A DNA stretch of 64,000 bases from Rosenbergiella nectarea (GCF_900111105.1 NZ_FOGC01000006.1:1-64000), one strand, 5' to 3'; positions 1-7,468 are shown, counted from the stretch's first letter. Numbers and translations are program-made. Notes: a model not told the origin generated them from the letters alone.

Positions 1-47
1 GATTTCAAATCCGTTAGTTCACCCGCGAAAAGTTGCTGGTTAAAACT

Positions 48-476
48 TTACCCAACGACCGCCGCTATTTTCGTAGCGGTGTCCTTTTGTCGCTTCCACG
101 CGCTGTAGATGTCCTTATCCCAAGCCTTGCCCGCCCTAGTCTGATAGCCAGCCTCGTTAATCCTTTGAGCTATCACCCGACCGTTATCAAAGCCCTGTTT
201 TATGGTATCAGCCACTACTTGAAGTACAGCCGCCTCATTGTATGGATGCTGAGGGATGCCTTGCTTACCACCAATTAACGCAGCCGCCGCCGTTTCCATT
301 CGCTCGACTAGGGCAATCATGCGGCGATCGGGATTACTATCTGGCTGGCTGATTTTGTGGCGTATAGCGTCAATGAGCCATGCAGTTTTATCAGTGCCGG
401 ACTCACTCACAGCATTGGTAAATGATTCGACCAGTTCAGCAGGAACGCGAAAAGTAACGGACAGTGATTTACTCAT
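48..476 (-). CDS. Ribbon-helix-helix DNA-binding protein, plasmid/island type
   Basis: About 142 residues. The N-terminal part (MSKSLSVTFRVPAELVESF) has the beta-strand and two-helix pattern of ribbon-helix-helix repressors of the CopG/Arc kind. The C-terminal part (AQRINEAGYQTRAGKAWDKD, then YSAWKRQ) resembles the short recombinase-like helix-turn-helix tail seen in mobile-element proteins. The open frame runs upstream to 593, but those codons cross the iteron array, so I start at the Met at 476. The gene faces five copies of a 9-bp motif at 556-667, which suggests autoregulation or origin binding (inference). A decayed relative of its 3' end lies at about 4440-4510. Confidence 0.6.
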   Translation of the reverse strand: MSKSLSVTFRVPAELVESFTNAVSESGTDKTAWLIDAIRHKISQPDSNPDRRMIALVERMETAAAALIGGKQGIPQHPYNEAAVLQVVADTIKQGFDNGRVIAQRINEAGYQTRAGKAWDKDIYSAWKRQKDTATKIAAVVG

Positions 477-555
477 AATGACCACCAGCAAAAGGAGATA
501 GTGAGTAATTTTACCACTGTAAGACAACGTTAGACAGTAAATAAGCCGTGATAAT

Positions 556-667
556 GTTGGTTCACTCATACTCAATGTTGGTTCAAAACGCATTTTGGTT
601 GGTTCAATTTTTGAGAAAAATGCTAATTAAAACAAACATCTTTACAAATTGAACCAACTGAACCAAC
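556..667. repeat. Iteron array: five copies of GTTGGTTCA in two orientations
   Basis: Seen directly: GTTGGTTCA at 556-564, 577-585 and 598-606, exactly 21 bp apart (two helical turns), then the reverse complement TGAACCAAC at 650-658 and 659-667, abutting at 9 bp. The array lies just upstream of the ribbon-helix-helix gene and next to an AT-rich stretch with a TATAAT-like box near 683-688. It is probably an operator or partition/replication iteron set for that protein. Confidence 0.75.
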
Positions 668-697
668 GTGTTTTTCTATATTTATAATAAAGAGTGA

Positions 698-940
698 GTG
701 AGCAGTGATGATTTCAAAACCGGATTAAAGAGAGGTGAAGCTATTTTCGTAGCTTCGGTGATGGCCTACGAAACTATCGTAAGTACATACGAAAGACCTA
801 CCGACAAATCAGGCGGCAGTTTTACCTTTAATGGGTATTTACATTTACTTGATCACCCTTTCGCATTTTACTTGATCAGGCATTGGCAAATTATTTGGAC
901 ACCTCCAACAGAAGTTACGATGGTGATTGCAGAAGTCTGA
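698..940 (+). CDS. Unrecognised short ORF, possibly a fragment
   Basis: 80 codons from a GTG, beginning MSSDDFKTGLKRGEAIFVAS. I recognise no family. It lies divergent from the ribbon-helix-helix gene across the iteron array. The second half contains an imperfect tandem of TTTACTTGATCA (844-855 and 867-878), which suggests a damaged or non-coding end. It may be a truncated accessory gene. Confidence 0.25.
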   Translation: MSSDDFKTGLKRGEAIFVASVMAYETIVSTYERPTDKSGGSFTFNGYLHLLDHPFAFYLIRHWQIIWTPPTEVTMVIAEV

Positions 941-1074
941 CACTACGCCCATACAATCAAACCTTTTGCAGGGTAAGACAAACAAGAAAAAAGCTAGACG
1001 ATGGTCGCTACGCTCCCCGTGATTGTTATATACCCACCACGGGGGCATTAGGTTTTTTATGGCTGAATAATAGC

Positions 1075-1308
1075 TTACGAGTTTCGACGAATACACAGAA
1101 CACAAATGAGCATGGATATGATCAGCGCAATCCAAAATGTAAAATCAAACAGTAAATCAGTTGTCTCTTCCACTCCTACTGTATTTAACCACGATGCCAG
1201 ATAATCAGTGACGTTTGGCCACAACAGAGAAATTAGTTTGCCAATGACAAAAAACATCACCACCGACAACACGAGAAAACCCAATATACGCTTAATCCAT
1301 TTGAGCAT
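1075..1308 (-). CDS. Small two-helix membrane protein, candidate Tlde1 immunity
   Basis: 77 residues with two hydrophobic segments, about residues 8-32 (ILGFLVLSVVMFFVIGKLIS) and 54-72 (FWIALIISMLICVLCI). Its ATG overlaps the stop codon of the upstream Tlde1-type gene by one base (TAATG), so the two are probably translationally coupled. By position and localisation it is a candidate immunity protein protecting the periplasm. I do not recognise its family, and the known Salmonella Tldi1 is not an obvious relative. The role is inferred from context. Confidence 0.55.
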   Translation of the reverse strand: MLKWIKRILGFLVLSVVMFFVIGKLISLLWPNVTDYLASWLNTVGVEETTDLLFDFTFWIALIISMLICVLCIRRNS

Positions 1309-1790
1309 TAATCAACCCTTATTGTGCCGTAAGCCATTAGAAGCGAACCAGGAACATTTATCATACTGGTTTTAAGAAGACGATTGCGAAGATAGTCAAA
1401 ATCAGTAATATGGCTGAGCGTAATACAGCCTTCACTAAGTCCACGCGGACCAATTGGATGTAACCTAAAATTACCTCGCCGCACACCTTCAATAAATGTA
1501 TAGTCGTCGATCTTACCGTCTCGGCGATACAGAGAAAACCACTGACTACGATCCGTGCCATAGGCATACTTCAGAGCAGCTTCACGAATTGAACTCAAAC
1601 GCCCACCTGACTGACGCCCGATGATGTAATACGTTCCCTGCGGAATAGGTCCAATATCAGGAACGCTTGTTAGGCTAGCATTATTGCGACCTTGCCTCTG
1701 ACCAGAAAAAGCAGGGAACCTACCAACGCCGCTACATGTAAGCAAAGACGTTGGCATGCCGTTGTTGGTGAAAAAACACGTTATTGCCAT
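1308..1790 (-). CDS. Tlde1-type (DUF2778) T6SS peptidoglycan effector
   Basis: 160 residues. The C-terminal half carries the Tlde1/DUF2778 pattern: VGRFPAFSG near residue 22, VPDIGPIPQGTYYIIGR around 43-59, DDYTFIEGVRRGNFRLHP around 94-111 and the His...Ser-Glu-Gly-Cys signature GLSEGCITL near 117-125, with the presumed catalytic cysteine. Tlde1 proteins are L,D-transpeptidase-like toxins delivered by type VI secretion that attack peptidoglycan in target cells (family knowledge). There is no signal peptide, as expected for a T6SS cargo. The gene is followed by an overlapping small membrane-protein gene, the usual effector-immunity layout. No hcp or vgrG lies directly upstream. Confidence 0.85.
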   Translation of the reverse strand: MAITCFFTNNGMPTSLLTCSGVGRFPAFSGQRQGRNNASLTSVPDIGPIPQGTYYIIGRQSGGRLSSIREAALKYAYGTDRSQWFSLYRRDGKIDDYTFIEGVRRGNFRLHPIGPRGLSEGCITLSHITDFDYLRNRLLKTSMINVPGSLLMAYGTIRVD

Positions 1791-2950
1791 AACTATCCCT
1801 TGTATTTAAATTCCAAAAGTCACATATATTTACCATAAAGCCTTCATACGCACACCTCTCAAACGCCCTCAGAGCCATTCTGGGGCGTAATCCCTAATAA
1901 TCATCCTACGTCTTACCGACTCAAAACCTCTCAAAATGACTTAGATAAATCCTGACGCTATGAATCGTTATGCACTCAAGTGAGTAGCCGATGATTTACT
2001 CGGTTTTTTTGTTGGAGGTATCCAAGTAATCTGCAAATGGCTGATCAACTAAAATGCGAAAGGGGATCCAAGCAACATGCAATTACGCACTTTAAGTGCA
2101 AAACCCCTAATCTGTGGTTATTGATACGGGAATCTCGGTAACGGTAGCAAAGCCCTGATTCGGGCTTAGGTTAGTTTTACGACTCTTTCGTAATACCGAT
2201 AATCCAGAAGCTTCATGTCGACAAAACACCAAAAAATCGACACGTTATCCAGATATGTCGATAACGCGTACATAGATATTTTCCAGCCACTAGCAGAGGC
2301 TCACAACAGAGTTACCGACAGTTACCCTGTTAGCTGGTGATCGAAATCATCGACAGAGTAAACATTGCTTACCCTGTTAGTTGCAAACCAATGATATTGC
2401 CTCACAAAGGCAGGATGTTGCCTTAGCTCATTCTTTGAGATTTACCGAAAGTAACTCAAAAAATAGGTGGCTCCGAAATCGGAAGCACATACAGGCGATG
2501 ACCGAAAGCGCAGACTTACGTTATCGAGATAATCAGGGGCTTAGAAAATTATTGTAACCCGCATTCCATAGATTCCCTTCAAATCAAGGCGACCAGAGCG
2601 CAGCTCTACTCTTTGCTGTTTAATCATGTGTTTAACACACATTTAGAACCCGCCTCAAAATTGAGGAGGGATACCCGGCTTAAAATTAAGCCACCCCACC
2701 CCGTAGAGCACCTACACAAAAAAGGCAGTGACCTACCCTACCCCATGGAGGGAGTAAGATTACGGCAAGGTTTAACGGTGATGTTACGGGGAGGTTTTTT
2801 ACTCGATGGCTCACCGTAGGGATCTAACCAATAAAAAATATGAGTGAATTCTCTTACTGGATGGCAGCATGGCAACGCATAATTATTAGACAATAAACGG
2901 TCACACAAAAATATTTGGGGGTACAATTGGGGGGATATTGAAAAAACCAA
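1791..2950. other. Gene-free stretch with hairpins and short repeats
   Basis: No convincing gene is present. I see a terminator-like element at about 1981-2012 (GAGTA/TACTC stem, then seven T), a hairpin AGCCC/GGGCT at 2151-2166, a perfect inverted repeat CGTTATC/GATAACG at 2243-2266, and TTACCCTGTTAG twice (2322-2333 and 2369-2380). A TTATCCAGA sequence at 2245-2253 is one base from a DnaA box. Together these could be a decayed plasmid or phage control region, but nothing is conclusive. Confidence 0.4.
2914..2937. repeat. TTGGGGG tandem, integrase arm-like repeats
   Basis: TTGGGGG occurs at 2915-2921 and 2927-2933, 12 bp apart, in the order TTTGGGGGTA then AATTGGGGGGATA. Tandem TGGGGGTA-like boxes are common between the attachment core and the integrase gene of P4-type islands (recalled, not searched). 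A truncated P4-type integrase starts about 190 bp downstream, which fits that reading. Confidence 0.4.
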
Positions 2951-2958
2951 TAAAACTA

Positions 2959-2987
2959 TATTCAATTAAAACAGGAAGTTAATCTAT
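2959..2987 (+). repeat. Orphan copy of the hcp leader sequence
   Basis: This 29-bp stretch (TATTCAATTAAAACAGGAAG and onward) matches the leader immediately upstream of the hcp start at 9510-9538, with one gap and a few mismatches. It includes the Shine-Dalgarno-like GGAAG. No hcp follows, because similarity stops where the start codon would be. It may be a scar of a lost or recombined hcp gene. Confidence 0.4.
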
Positions 2988-3110
2988 ATTATCGAATCCT
3001 ATAGGGCGTACCATTTCAACATCCACTACCCTCCAGTAACGTCTACTCACCCCAGTAAAACCAAGCACGCTAATCTAACCTTTGTCTGCTTTCGTCCAGT
3101 AATCCTTGCA

Positions 3111-3520
3111 GTGAACCGCTCACAAGTAGGGGCAGATCCCAGTGTCAGCTTAGCGGATGCGAAAAGAGTCATTGCCGCAGGTGCTGATCCAAGCCAAGAG
3201 AAACAGGCCGAGAAACCCGCCAAGCCTGTAGGCAGATATGCACGTATGCCGTTATCACTGATAGAGCTGAGGATCATCCGGTCACTGATTTATCGGGCGA
3301 ATTGAAGGCAGCGAAGCAAAAGCACTTCCCTTACCTCAGTGTTGAAAAGCCCCCCACCGTCCCCAATGAGCTGCGTGATTACTCTGGCAGCCTGATCACC
3401 AGAATCGCCTTCAAGCGACTGATGATTAAAGGCTTACGAACTATTGAGCTACGCACTAACGAGTGGGCGGATATGGATTTCGATAAAGGTATTTGGAAGA
3501 AATCACGTCCGCTAGGATAA
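3111..3520 (+). pseudogene. Truncated P4-type tyrosine integrase
   Basis: Two adjacent frames carry integrase pieces. The first (about 3111-3305) has DPSVSLADAKRVIAAGADPS, matching the N-terminal DUF4102 arm-binding region where family members read like PxVSLADAR...GIDPS. The second (3302-3520) has FPYLSVEK, YSGSLITRIAFKRLMIKGLR, then TIELRTNEWADMDFD, matching the start of the catalytic domain (the usual TGVRTGELR is IKGLRTIELR here). The middle of the protein and all residues after the first catalytic arginine region are missing. The gene is dead and marks a former integrative island. Confidence 0.75.
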
Positions 3521-3587
3521 CGATCTCAAATCCGACTTTTTCCCCTTTAAGCTATCGCCCGCCTCACATATAAAATCGATAATAATG

Positions 3588-3625
3588 TTGACACCCCTAA
3601 AATTATTGTTATGATTAGATCATAA
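3588..3625 (+). promoter_or_regulatory. Promoter and palindromic operator of the TumE/TumA pair
   Basis: TTGACA at 3588-3593 and TATGAT at 3610-3615 (16-bp spacer) form a good sigma-70 promoter. A perfect inverted repeat, TTATGAT-TAG-ATCATAA at 3609-3625, lies over the -10 box. The toxin ATG follows at 3642. The layout predicts autorepression by the HTH antitoxin. Confidence 0.7.
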
Positions 3626-3641
3626 CATTTTCGGTAATGCT

Positions 3642-4007
3642 ATGACTCAGAACACTGGTTTGGATTATCTGTTAGACCTTCATGGGCAATCTGTACACCG
3701 TGAGGAGGGTTACTGGTGGAAAATAGAAGCATGGCAGGTCAAACCGTCATCATTCATACCGCACGGAATCAGGTATAGTCTGACTTTGCATGATAAATAC
3801 AATCAGCGCGTTTTTGGAATGGATAATGCTCATGCAATTAAGCCACCTAAGAAGGGAAAGCATACCGGGCGCATTGTCTACGACCACATGCATAGAACCC
3901 CAATAGATAAAGGCGTTCCCTATGAATTTATCTCACCGGAGCAATTGATAAGAGACTTTTTTCTAAAAATCGATGAAGTCATTGCCGACAGAGAAAGTAG
4001 AGGCTAA
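3642..4007 (+). CDS. TumE-family toxin of a toxin-antitoxin pair
   Basis: 121 residues. The N-terminus (LDYLLDLHGQSVHREEGYWW, followed by KIEAWQVK) matches the TumE/DUF6516 pattern, in which a short LLDLHG segment is followed by a charged Y-W-KIE strand. The central part has a conserved-looking RYSLTLHD and a basic HAIKPPKKGKH segment. It is followed after 4 bp by an HTH gene, as in TumE/TumA loci. The molecular target of TumE toxins is not something I can state from sequence. Family assignment is from memory of the pattern. Confidence 0.65.
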   Translation: MTQNTGLDYLLDLHGQSVHREEGYWWKIEAWQVKPSSFIPHGIRYSLTLHDKYNQRVFGMDNAHAIKPPKKGKHTGRIVYDHMHRTPIDKGVPYEFISPEQLIRDFFLKIDEVIADRESRG

Positions 4008-4011
4008 AACA

Positions 4012-4392
4012 ATGAAAGCACTAATTGGTGTAATGCCAGAAGAAAATATCCGTAATCGGCTACTTGCAATAGCCAAAGGCCAACATAAACCGAATGGAGA
4101 GCCGAAAGTCTGGTTCACTTCAATAAATGCTTTAGGGCAAGTCCTAAGCAATGATAATATCGCGCTAATTCGCTTAATCGATGAAATCAAGCCTGAAACG
4201 ATAACCGATCTGGCTCGCTTATCGGGTAGACAGAAAAGCAACTTATCAGTCACCCTTAAAACGCTTTCATCGCATGGGTTTATCCGGCTAGAAAAGCAAG
4301 GAAAATTCGTCAAACCTGTTGCGATCTTTACTGATTTTGATATTCAGGTTAAGCAAGCGTTTATCTGTAAATTTAGTAGTAATGCAGCTTAA
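4012..4392 (+). CDS. TumA-type HTH antitoxin/regulator
   Basis: About 126 residues starting MKALIGVMPEE. The open frame begins at 3973 inside the toxin gene, but the Met at 4012 follows an AGAGG-like site and gives the family's usual N-terminus. A winged-helix pattern is visible in the second half (ETITDLARLSGRQKSNLSVT, then LKTLSSHGFIRLEKQGK), like the HVO_A0114/TumA DNA-binding proteins. It probably neutralises the upstream toxin and binds the perfect palindrome over the promoter (inference). Confidence 0.65.
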   Translation: MKALIGVMPEENIRNRLLAIAKGQHKPNGEPKVWFTSINALGQVLSNDNIALIRLIDEIKPETITDLARLSGRQKSNLSVTLKTLSSHGFIRLEKQGKFVKPVAIFTDFDIQVKQAFICKFSSNAA

Positions 4393-4674
4393 TACGATCC
4401 CGTAGGGTTTTCGTCCACCTTACCCTGCGGGAAAGCACTGATTAATCCGTTTCTACCCGCGCCGCTATATTCATAGCAGTTCACTTGTGGTGCTTCCACG
4501 CGCTTTCCCCTCCCAATAAGCTCCCTGCTAAAATAATGACTGAGTTTTCACGATGCTTGAGGTCGATTATTTATCATAAAAAAGCTTAATAAGTGATAAA
4601 TTCAGCATCTCTTTGGGTTAACTGATAATCAACGCCATGACAAAGGCGCGGTAAGGTTTAGGCTAGACGCCAGA
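4393..4674. other. Gene-free stretch with a decayed gene tail
   Basis: Apart from the fragment at about 4440-4510 described separately, I see no gene or clear signal. The rest is AT-rich sequence between the toxin-antitoxin pair and the mocA-like pseudogene. Confidence 0.5.
4440..4510 (-). pseudogene. Decayed copy of the 3' end of the ribbon-helix-helix gene
   Basis: Bases 4461-4504 align without gaps to bases 61-104, with about 35 of 44 identical, at an offset of exactly 4400 bp. On the minus strand the copy reads SAWKHHK, a stop, then TAMNIAARVETD, corresponding to SAWKRQKDTATKIAAVV in the intact gene. It is a fragment with an in-frame stop. Confidence 0.6.
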
Positions 4675-5250
4675 TTAGAGGAATAAACAGAGGTAGCGTG
4701 CAAGGCTGTCCGGCGTATCAATATCGATGATGCAGCCCTGATCGTCGGTTTGCAGGGTAGCGTAAGGTGTCTGCTGAAAAAAAGATGATGAGCCCCCTAT
4801 CGCTCTGTAGAGCCGTCAGGGAGGAATAGAGTGTCCTAGCAAACCCTACTGGGTGGCCATAGTGATGTTGATAGCGTGGCCAAACACACTCAGCATAACG
4901 CAGCTGTTCGGCGACAGCTAAATAGGTGTCGGATCTGAAAAAAAAGGCATATCCGCTAACGTCACCACCCAGCCATCGTACTGCGCGGTGTGGTTGACGG
5001 CTATTGCTATCGACTCGCCTAGTCCACGGCTAGGATAGGTAATCAGTGCCTCTGCGGCAACTAAGTGATGGAGTGCAGTCTCTTCGGGCTGTGTAACAAG
5101 GTAAGTATCCAATCCCGTTGAGATCGCCGATTGTAAGGCGTAGTCGATTAACGGCCTCCCCTGAATCGGCACCAATAATTTATGCTCGCCGCCTTGCAAT
5201 TTAAATCTTTCGCTCTTTCCTGCAGCCAGCATAATAATCGCGATGTTCAT
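4675..5250 (-). pseudogene. MocA-like molybdopterin nucleotidyltransferase, frameshifted
   Basis: The N-terminus is intact: MNIAIIMLAAGKSERF carries the nucleotide-binding loop (LAAGxSxRF), then LLVPIQGRPLIDYAL and VTLADMPF. After about residue 110 the frame is lost. The remainder continues in other frames, with YGHPVGFARTL, SDRG and finally DIDTPDSLARYL, all expected near the C-terminus of MobA/MocA-type enzymes. It lies 4 bp after an xdhC-like pseudogene on the same strand, a usual partnership for maturing molybdenum hydroxylases. It is dead here. Confidence 0.75.
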
Positions 5251-5254
5251 TACG

Positions 5255-6271
5255 TTAGTTCTCCCACTGCAGTAGAGGCATCGCGTCTTTTCCATTTTTA
5301 CAGCGAACAATAACCGCCATAATGGATAAGGCTATTTCAGCCGGTGTTTTGCTCCCAATATTCAGGCCTATTGGTGCCCGAATACGCGCTAATTCGTGCT
5401 GGCTCACTCCCCCACTCCGTAATAAACGCAATTTTCGTGCGTTACTGGTGTTGATGGATCCCATAGCACCAATATAAAAAGCGGGCGTTAACACCGCTTC
5501 CATCATGGTCAGATCATCGATTCGAGAATCGTGGGTTAAGGCGAGGATCGCGGTCGCAGGATGGCACCCTGAGCGCTATAAGTATTTTGCCGGAAACTCA
5601 TTTATCACCTCGATACTGGCCGACAGTTCATGCGCTAAACTTGCTCGCTCGCCTTCACGATGTTCACAGACTACAGTCTTGAAACCGAGCGCGGCAGAGA
5701 AATTCGCACAAAAAATGGCGACGTTTGATAATCCGGCGAAAACCACAGTCAGTGGTGCCGACAGCGTGATGTCGATCGATGGATCATGACAATTAACCTG
5801 AGGCGTCTTCACAAAGGCTATTTTAGTGAGGACTTTGCACGATTCAGGCGGAATGATTTTTTTATTAATGAGTACTTGCCACGCAACGCGTCTAGCAGCG
5901 TCTGTAAGTAGGCCTGACTTTCTGTTCCAGGTAGGCACTTCTCGACCAGAATATCGACTATGCCACCACAAGGTGGCGCTTTATTGGGGAGTAATCCACC
6001 TGCTCCGTAACGAACCACTTCGCTTTCTTGCTGCAAGGCTCCCTGGGTAATAAGCATAATAAAACTTTCCTCAATACCCCCCCCCCGATAATGAGCCATG
6101 GTATTGACCGTCACTGCTTATCACCCTCATAGCGCCCGGAGGTCTGGGCGAAGAACCACAAGTGGTTATCACCGTACAAAGCCAAATGGGCTGCGATACC
6201 ACCCAAGAAATGCCCTGTGTTAAGACGTTAACGTCTAAACTCTCCATACTTATGCCAACCTCTACACTCAC
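5255..6271 (-). pseudogene. XdhC/PaoD-like molybdenum-cofactor chaperone, multiply frameshifted
   Basis: Pieces in three frames reconstruct an XdhC-family protein. The N-terminal piece has CTVITTCGSSPRPPGAMRVI and a GSLSGGG turn (6071-6271), the middle has GGIVDILVE and LTVVFAGLSNVAIFC (the Rossmann-like domain), and the C-terminal piece has FYIGAMGSINTSNARK and LARIRAPIGLNIGSKTPAEI. The first frame break sits in a run of ten G (coding strand) at 6077-6086. Others are near 5890 and 5540. XdhC proteins insert sulfurated cofactor into xanthine or aldehyde dehydrogenases. Confidence 0.8.
6077..6086 (-). repeat. Homopolymer of ten G in the xdhC-like pseudogene
   Basis: On the coding strand a run of ten G falls in the family's SGGC(I)E turn. 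As written, the frame reads SGGGY and then stops. Removing one G restores SGGGIEESF in the following frame. This is a slippage site. Because the gene has other frame breaks it is most likely decay, not phase variation. Confidence 0.6.
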
Positions 6272-6620
6272 GATTCCCTTATTATTCCATGCCGATAGCC
6301 TCTCACTTTGTGTTAGCGCAATGAATTTACACCTATGAGGCCAAGCTACCGCATCCTGTTATTCTCGCAGGATACGCCAGCCACCCGCTTAATTGGATTG
6401 GCGCATAATATCAAGATAAATTGTTAATGCATTGTAAATTTATTCTGGTTTTTAAATAAGGGTAATCTTACCTTACCGTGCCAATACTTCTGTTATTACT
6501 CATAGACTTTTTAATTGAAGAAATATTATTCGCTACAAGGAATTGCGATAAGCGGTAGGGATAAAACCCCATCGGTGAGCCTTCAGTAAGAAGTTGATTG
6601 CTGTGCTTCACTCATTAAGG
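6272..6620. other. AT-rich gene-free stretch
   Basis: Between the xdhC-like pseudogene and the molybdopterin-subunit remnant I see no intact gene. The right-hand part (from about 6540) may be more of the same remnant, because short pieces such as IAVLHS appear before the recognisable part. Confidence 0.4.
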
Positions 6621-6998
6621 GTCGAGATCGCCGTTGAGAACAACCGCTGGCGAGTGGTCAAGGCTGTATAGGGAGTAGAGAGTGGCAATGTCATCAATCC
6701 TAACCTAGTACGTAGGTGGGGCAGGCTTTGGATAAAGCGGTGCATTACGCAGTGAATCCACGTCGATCAAGGCGCGGTGCAAGAGTCTAATTTTGACCGT
6801 TATGGCCTGCTTTTACGGCAGAACATGTCTGGAATAGAAGTCATGCCATTCTACCCTTCGGGTTTTCCTCAAGGGACGGGTGACGTGTCCACCGCGATAG
6901 CGGCGACCGCTTTCGTCAGTGCTGACATTAGGCTACTGGATACTATTACCCTCCTCTACCTTTACCCAAACGTTGAGTTAAGGGTATATCGGTTTTGA
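6621..6998 (+). pseudogene. C-terminal remnant of a molybdopterin-binding dehydrogenase subunit
   Basis: Translated pieces read VEIAVENNRWRVVKAV, then SGNVINPNLVR, then (in another frame) VQESNFDRYGLL, IEVMPFYPSGFP and GDVSTAIAATAFVSA. These follow the C-terminus of xanthine dehydrogenase/isoquinoline oxidoreductase large subunits, where families read VDCGxVxNPxxV...xQSNFxDYxxLR...IEVH...GVGE. There are stops and frame changes, and most of the gene is absent. It runs opposite to the xdhC and mocA remnants, so the locus has been rearranged as well as broken. Confidence 0.6.
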
Positions 6999-7164
6999 CG
7001 GGAGCAAAATGAATAGTGTGCCACGTGTAGCGGGGAGACGGGAAGTATCTCACGATCCCTTTTGGCAAGCCCCTCCCTGAGGTATTTGTGCTGACTATCA
7101 GATTTGTAATGTTTAACTCTGGCAATAATTTTTTAATCAACTACGGTTATCGACAGGGGTAACT

Positions 7165-7452
7165 ATGATGCAAAAATGCCAGATATGTAACAGTAAAAAA
7201 GTCACTGCCTGTGGGGCGAGAAGGCTTAACTCGTTGTTTCAAACGAGTGATTTCACACATTCTCACCAAGGTAAACTCTCCAGCGGGTTCATTCGGGCAA
7301 TCTTCCCTATTGCAGAACCTGTACTGAGAAATATCGAACAGCTATTGGGAATTCACACCTTTACACACGCTATGGTGACGGAGATCTCCCCCTCTGACGA
7401 TGTAATCCTTCTTTGCCGCGCGTGTGGCCTCTGGTGTAAATCACAGCATTAA
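7165..7452 (+). CDS. Hypothetical small protein with two CxxC pairs
   Basis: 95 residues. The N-terminus has CQIC (MQKCQICNSKKVTACGARR) and the C-terminus has CRACGLWC, so a zinc ribbon formed by distant CxxC pairs is plausible. The middle has no recognisable domain. The start is ATGATG, with AGGGG about 8 bp upstream. A strong hairpin follows the stop, shared with the convergent nhaA. I do not recognise the family and assign no function. Confidence 0.5.
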   Translation: MMQKCQICNSKKVTACGARRLNSLFQTSDFTHSHQGKLSSGFIRAIFPIAEPVLRNIEQLLGIHTFTHAMVTEISPSDDVILLCRACGLWCKSQH

Positions 7453-7468
7453 TATCAGCTTCACGTTA

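Noticed and set aside
844-878. TTTACTTGATCA repeated at 23-bp spacing
   Set aside because: Two copies only and no partner element; too short to call an attachment site.
883-1155. 90-codon ORF on the plus strand overlapping the candidate immunity gene
   Set aside because: It runs into the 3' end of the opposite-strand gene and shows no domain; treated as chance.
2613-2819. 68-codon ORF on the plus strand
   Set aside because: No ribosome site or family resemblance, in a region of short repeats; more likely chance.
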